Source: Anastatus disparis (taxonomy: Eukaryota > Arthropoda > Insecta > Hymenoptera > Eupelmidae). From it: DNA of 64,000 bases. The number at the start of each line of letters is the position of its first letter. Position 1 is the stretch's first letter. This document shows positions 61,124-64,000 of this stretch, in pieces. Where the stretch lies: contig JAFFSR010000245.1 of assembly GCA_017163975.1 (NCBI GenBank), forward strand, positions 945,001-1,009,000, read 5' to 3'. A program made the translations under genes and the position numbers. Below the pieces are notes generated by a model. It was not told the DNA's origin. It searched no databases and saw only the letters and a program-made list of their open reading frames with translations.

Positions 61124-62242
61124 CTCTCTACTTTCTTTTGCAATGTGGCGATTTTGAGAAATCCAAAATAGTGGCCTTAATATGGTGACTCAAACCTAGA
61201 AATTTCATAAAAAATTTTCAAAAATTAATTTAAATATATTCAAATCTGATTCTACATATCTTTTATATCAGTAATCAATTTAGCGTTCGATTTTACATGA
61301 GAATATAGTATTGCACTCAAGTTAAAAAAAATTTACAATATCATCTGAAGGTCATATCGCGATACAATAGTTATTTCTCTAATTAATTATTGATAAACGT
61401 TGATTAGTAAGAAAATGAAGATACTGATAGGTAACTCGAGTCACTGAATCCAAATCTGATATCCGCTTAACCCTACCAGTCTCCATCAAGGTCATTTGAA
61501 GGTCAAATTTGATAAGATTAAGACACCTATAAGTTTTACGTGATGCTGGATCCGAATCCGAGACCTGTTGGAGTGTCAAAAGACGTAATTACAGAAAAAT
61601 TCGTTTCAAACTGTGGTTTCTTGAAGGACAAAAATTTTCTTTTAGTCAATATTTGATTAATTTTCACGTAATTACGTCGTTTGACACTTCAACAGACCCC
61701 GGTTTCGGATTCAGCGACACGTAAAACTTGAAAGTGTCCTAATGTTATCAAATAATAAAAGATATTCGCGATTTGACCTTCCAATGACTTCCATACAGAT
61801 CTTGTAGGGTTAAGCGGACATCAGATTTAAATTCAGTAACTCGAGTTATCTATCAGTATCTTTATTTTCTCACTAATCAACATTGATCAATGAGTAATTT
61901 GAGAAATAACTATTATTTCCCGATATGACCTTCCAATGACATTTTAAATTTTTTTTACCTCGAGTGCAATACTATATTCCTATGCAAAATTGAACGCTAA
62001 ATTGATTTCTGATGTAAAAAAATATGTAGAATCTGATTTGAATAAATTAAAATCAATTTTTGAAAATTTTTTATGATATCTCTAGGTTTGAGCCGCCATA
62101 TTGAAGCCGCTATTTTGGATTTTTTAAAATCACCACATTGCAAAAGAAAGTAGAGTGTAAGACGAAAATTTTGAGCTCATATACGATTTTTTTGGTGATC
62201 TACAATTTTGGACAGAGCCATTATCCGTTTGACGTGGGTTGA

Positions 62243-62243
<1 letters not shown>
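61037..62243. mobile_element. Foldback element of 1.2 kb with GTCAATCCACGTCAAACGG ends
   Basis: GTCAA(T)CC(A)CGTCAAACGGATAA at the left is inverted at the right (TTATCCGTTTGACGTGGGTTGAC). The arms pair along nearly their whole length: GCTCAAAATTTTCGTCTTAC, TACTTTCTTTTGCAATGTGG, GAAATAACTATT, with a centre near 61640. The stretch after 61380 includes AAGGTCATTTGAAGGTCAAA words. TA-rich flanks suggest TA or AT targets. No transposase. Confidence 0.8.

Positions 62244-62246
<3 letters not shown>

Positions 62247-62306
<60 letters not shown>
62247..62306. repeat. (AT)n microsatellite
   Basis: About 30 AT units abutting the right end of the foldback element. Confidence 0.95.
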
Positions 62307-62310
<4 letters not shown>

Positions 62311-62549
62311 TAATTGCCGAAAATAATCATTTTTATCATAATATTATTTTTACAAATATCATTATTATTTATTTATCATATAACAATTAATTCATAGCAT
62401 TTTTCATAATTTTTTTAATTTTCCAGCTTTTTAAGTGAAAAGGCAGTAAATTAAATCAGTTAATATAAAAGCAATTCTTTTGTGAATATCTTTGGAAAAA
62501 GTTCATTAAAAATGAATGAAAATTCTTAAGAGAATTTTCTTTTTCGATA

Positions 62550-63992
62550 ATGGTTTTGACTGAGGAAGATAAATTGATTGTTAAAAGACAGGGATTGTAT
62601 AGTGGAATTGCTTTCATGTTGACTGATATTCATATATTAGAATTTAATAACATTTCAAACCAGTGCACCTCATTCTACATGCAATTGACTTCACTAATTC
62701 AGAGACCACAATATGTTCATTTAGTACTGATTGATGGAGAATTTATATAGTTATTATTTACCGGAAATTTAGTAAAGAGTCACCGGATTCGTGTGTATTA
62801 TAATAATAAGGTAATTCATATATATAGACAGTTTAAATCATATATTTACAAGGTGAATATAAGATTTATATAAACAGATTATTTCCAAACAAATCAGAAT
62901 TAAGTACAGTATTCGAAACACTACAATCACAAACGAATAATTATGATTGTAGCGTTTTTGCAATGGTTTTTGCTGTTGCAGTACTTTATAATTTGGGTCC
63001 ATGTTGTTTAAGATATAATGTTTCTCAAATGCGATTACGTTTATAAAGAATTTTTAAAACGCAAAAAATAAAAATGTTTCCAGTTTTACAAAATTATAAT
63101 AATGCAAAATTTAATTACGATAATCCACCGGATATGATAAAAAGGAGTTTTTGTCATGAGCAAGGTCTTAATCAAATACCATTTAATTTAGATTTCGCCG
63201 AGCTTGAAATATTATAAAAAAAACTCACAAATGCATTTATTGCCAGAACAAAAAAAGATCATGGAAATGTATCGTAATCAAAAGAATTTGAATCATGAAA
63301 CAATTTTGATGGAAATTGACAATGACATTTCAGATAGAAATTTTTAAAAACCAGATAATGATATAATGGATATCGATGACATCCACTTGAATTATAACGA
63401 TAATAAAATTGGGACAGTTGAGATTAAATTAAATGAAGAAAAAAAAGAATCAAAAGAAATAGAAGAAAAAGAAACTTTATTTGTAACAGAACTTGAGAGC
63501 TTGACGAAGCGGCCTTCTTCTAATAATATTTCCAATCCTAACTTATGAATAAACGATGCGTTTAATCATTTTTTTTTTGCTACAAAGTAAAAATTTGTAA
63601 GATTATACTCCAGTGCGGACAACTCAAGAAATCCACCAAAATATTAGACATATAAAGTTATAATAAAAACTTTCAATGTATCGTATTTTAAAGTTAGGTC
63701 TATCAAGTTTGATATCTAATTTCCAATCCAAGCTCATGAAAAAATAACAAGTCTAAATGATTTTTTATTTTGACAAAAATCATTGTAGTAATATAGCTTT
63801 AGTACGGACAAGTCATTATATTTGTTTAATTTATTAATTTAAAAAGATACTGATATAATAAAAAAAGCAAAACTCAAGTGATGCAGCTCCGACATCCCGT
63901 TAATAGGAAAATGGTAACAGAAGAATCACATGAATATAAAAAAATTTCAGAAAAAGACATTATTATGGAAATGCGAGAAACAAAGAAGTAAT
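62550..63992 (+). pseudogene. Decayed Ulp1/SENP-like (C48) cysteine protease gene
   Basis: From the ATG at 62550, MVLTEEDKLIVKRQGLYSGI, FMLTDIHILEF..., RPQYVHLVLIDGEFI and a stop; then the same region goes on HRIRVYYNNK. At 62880-63060: FPNKSELSTVFETLQSQTNN and YDCSVFAMVFAVAVLYNLGP, followed by CLRYNVSQMRLRL, a stop, IFKTQKIKMFPV. The QTNNYDCSVFA segment is the Gln...Cys active site of Ulp1-type proteases ('Q.N..DCGVFA'), with Ser for the usual Gly, and MR.HL..C....K...FP is the usual end. The catalytic His is lost in the shifted part. Further coding-like pieces follow (QMHLLPEQKKIMEMYRNQKN; MDIDDIHLNYNDNKIGTVEI), interrupted by a repeat at 63496-63904 and ending ESHEYKKISEKDIIMEMRET to a TAA near 63990. 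At least five stops or shifts: not functional. Confidence 0.6.
63496..63904. repeat. Dispersed repeat, copy 2 (about 410 bp)
   Basis: Near-identical to 20353-20762, same orientation. Here it sits between coding-like pieces of the protease pseudogene, so it inserted into that gene. Confidence 0.8.
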
Positions 63993-64000
63993 GATAAATT

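Overview
This window is from a large, AT-rich, intron-bearing eukaryotic genome, almost certainly an insect. The repeat types (Tc1/mariner-like and TTAA-flanked foldback elements, jockey/I-like and R1-like LINEs, a copia element with a half-tRNA-Met primer site, a tRNA-derived SINE) would fit Hymenoptera, but the order is inference. Nothing bacterial is present. Genes are few, short-exoned and often broken; most of the sequence is mobile or repetitive DNA.

Layout. 1-5 kb: two same-strand paralogues of the zeste/Myb-SANT-like DNA-binding type, with matching exon structure. The first has a premature TGA; the second is open (372 codons over four exons). Between them lies a GC-richer block with a TATA box and four consecutive hairpins that keep the same loop while their stems change in a compensatory way. 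5-9.6 kb: fragments of unrecognised genes, one interrupted by a TA-flanked foldback element. 9.6-11.7 kb: a 1.4-kb foldback element, then a smaller one carrying a SINE with a 17-bp target duplication. 12-13.4 kb: the 5' exons of the mitochondrial poly(A) polymerase (MTPAP), whose 3' exons I cannot find. 14.3-18.2 kb: LINE remnants, one holding a nested foldback element. 18-25.6 kb: duplications, foldback elements and simple repeats. 25.6-27 kb: a 5'-truncated LINE. 27.1-31 kb: two very large palindromes, the second containing the 3' half of a transposon-type gene. 32-33.3 kb: another terminal-inverted-repeat (TIR) element. 34.3-35.6 kb: a GC-rich block. 36.1-39 kb: an R1-like LINE on the minus strand. 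39.9-42.8 kb: a defective copia element lacking its integrase core. 43.2-46.1 kb: a CA-rich composite satellite. 47.8-50.3 kb: a dead mariner-like transposon with a TTAA element and a minisatellite inside it. 51.6-53.5 kb: CA/CT-rich macrosatellite units. 57.8-59.8 kb: a satellite made of GGAAT/ATTCC and GAA/TTC words. 59.9-62.2 kb: more palindromes. 62.5-64 kb: a decayed Ulp1-like cysteine protease gene with a dispersed repeat inserted; the same repeat occurs at 20.4 kb.

The genes do not form a pathway. The main themes are (i) a small family of DNA-binding protein genes, (ii) one conserved housekeeping gene that looks incomplete, and (iii) at least 17 foldback or palindromic blocks in 64 kb, several long enough to form double-stranded RNA if transcribed. 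The strongest candidate for something undescribed is the hairpin series at 1577-1930; second is the GGAAT-type satellite at 57.8-59.8 kb.
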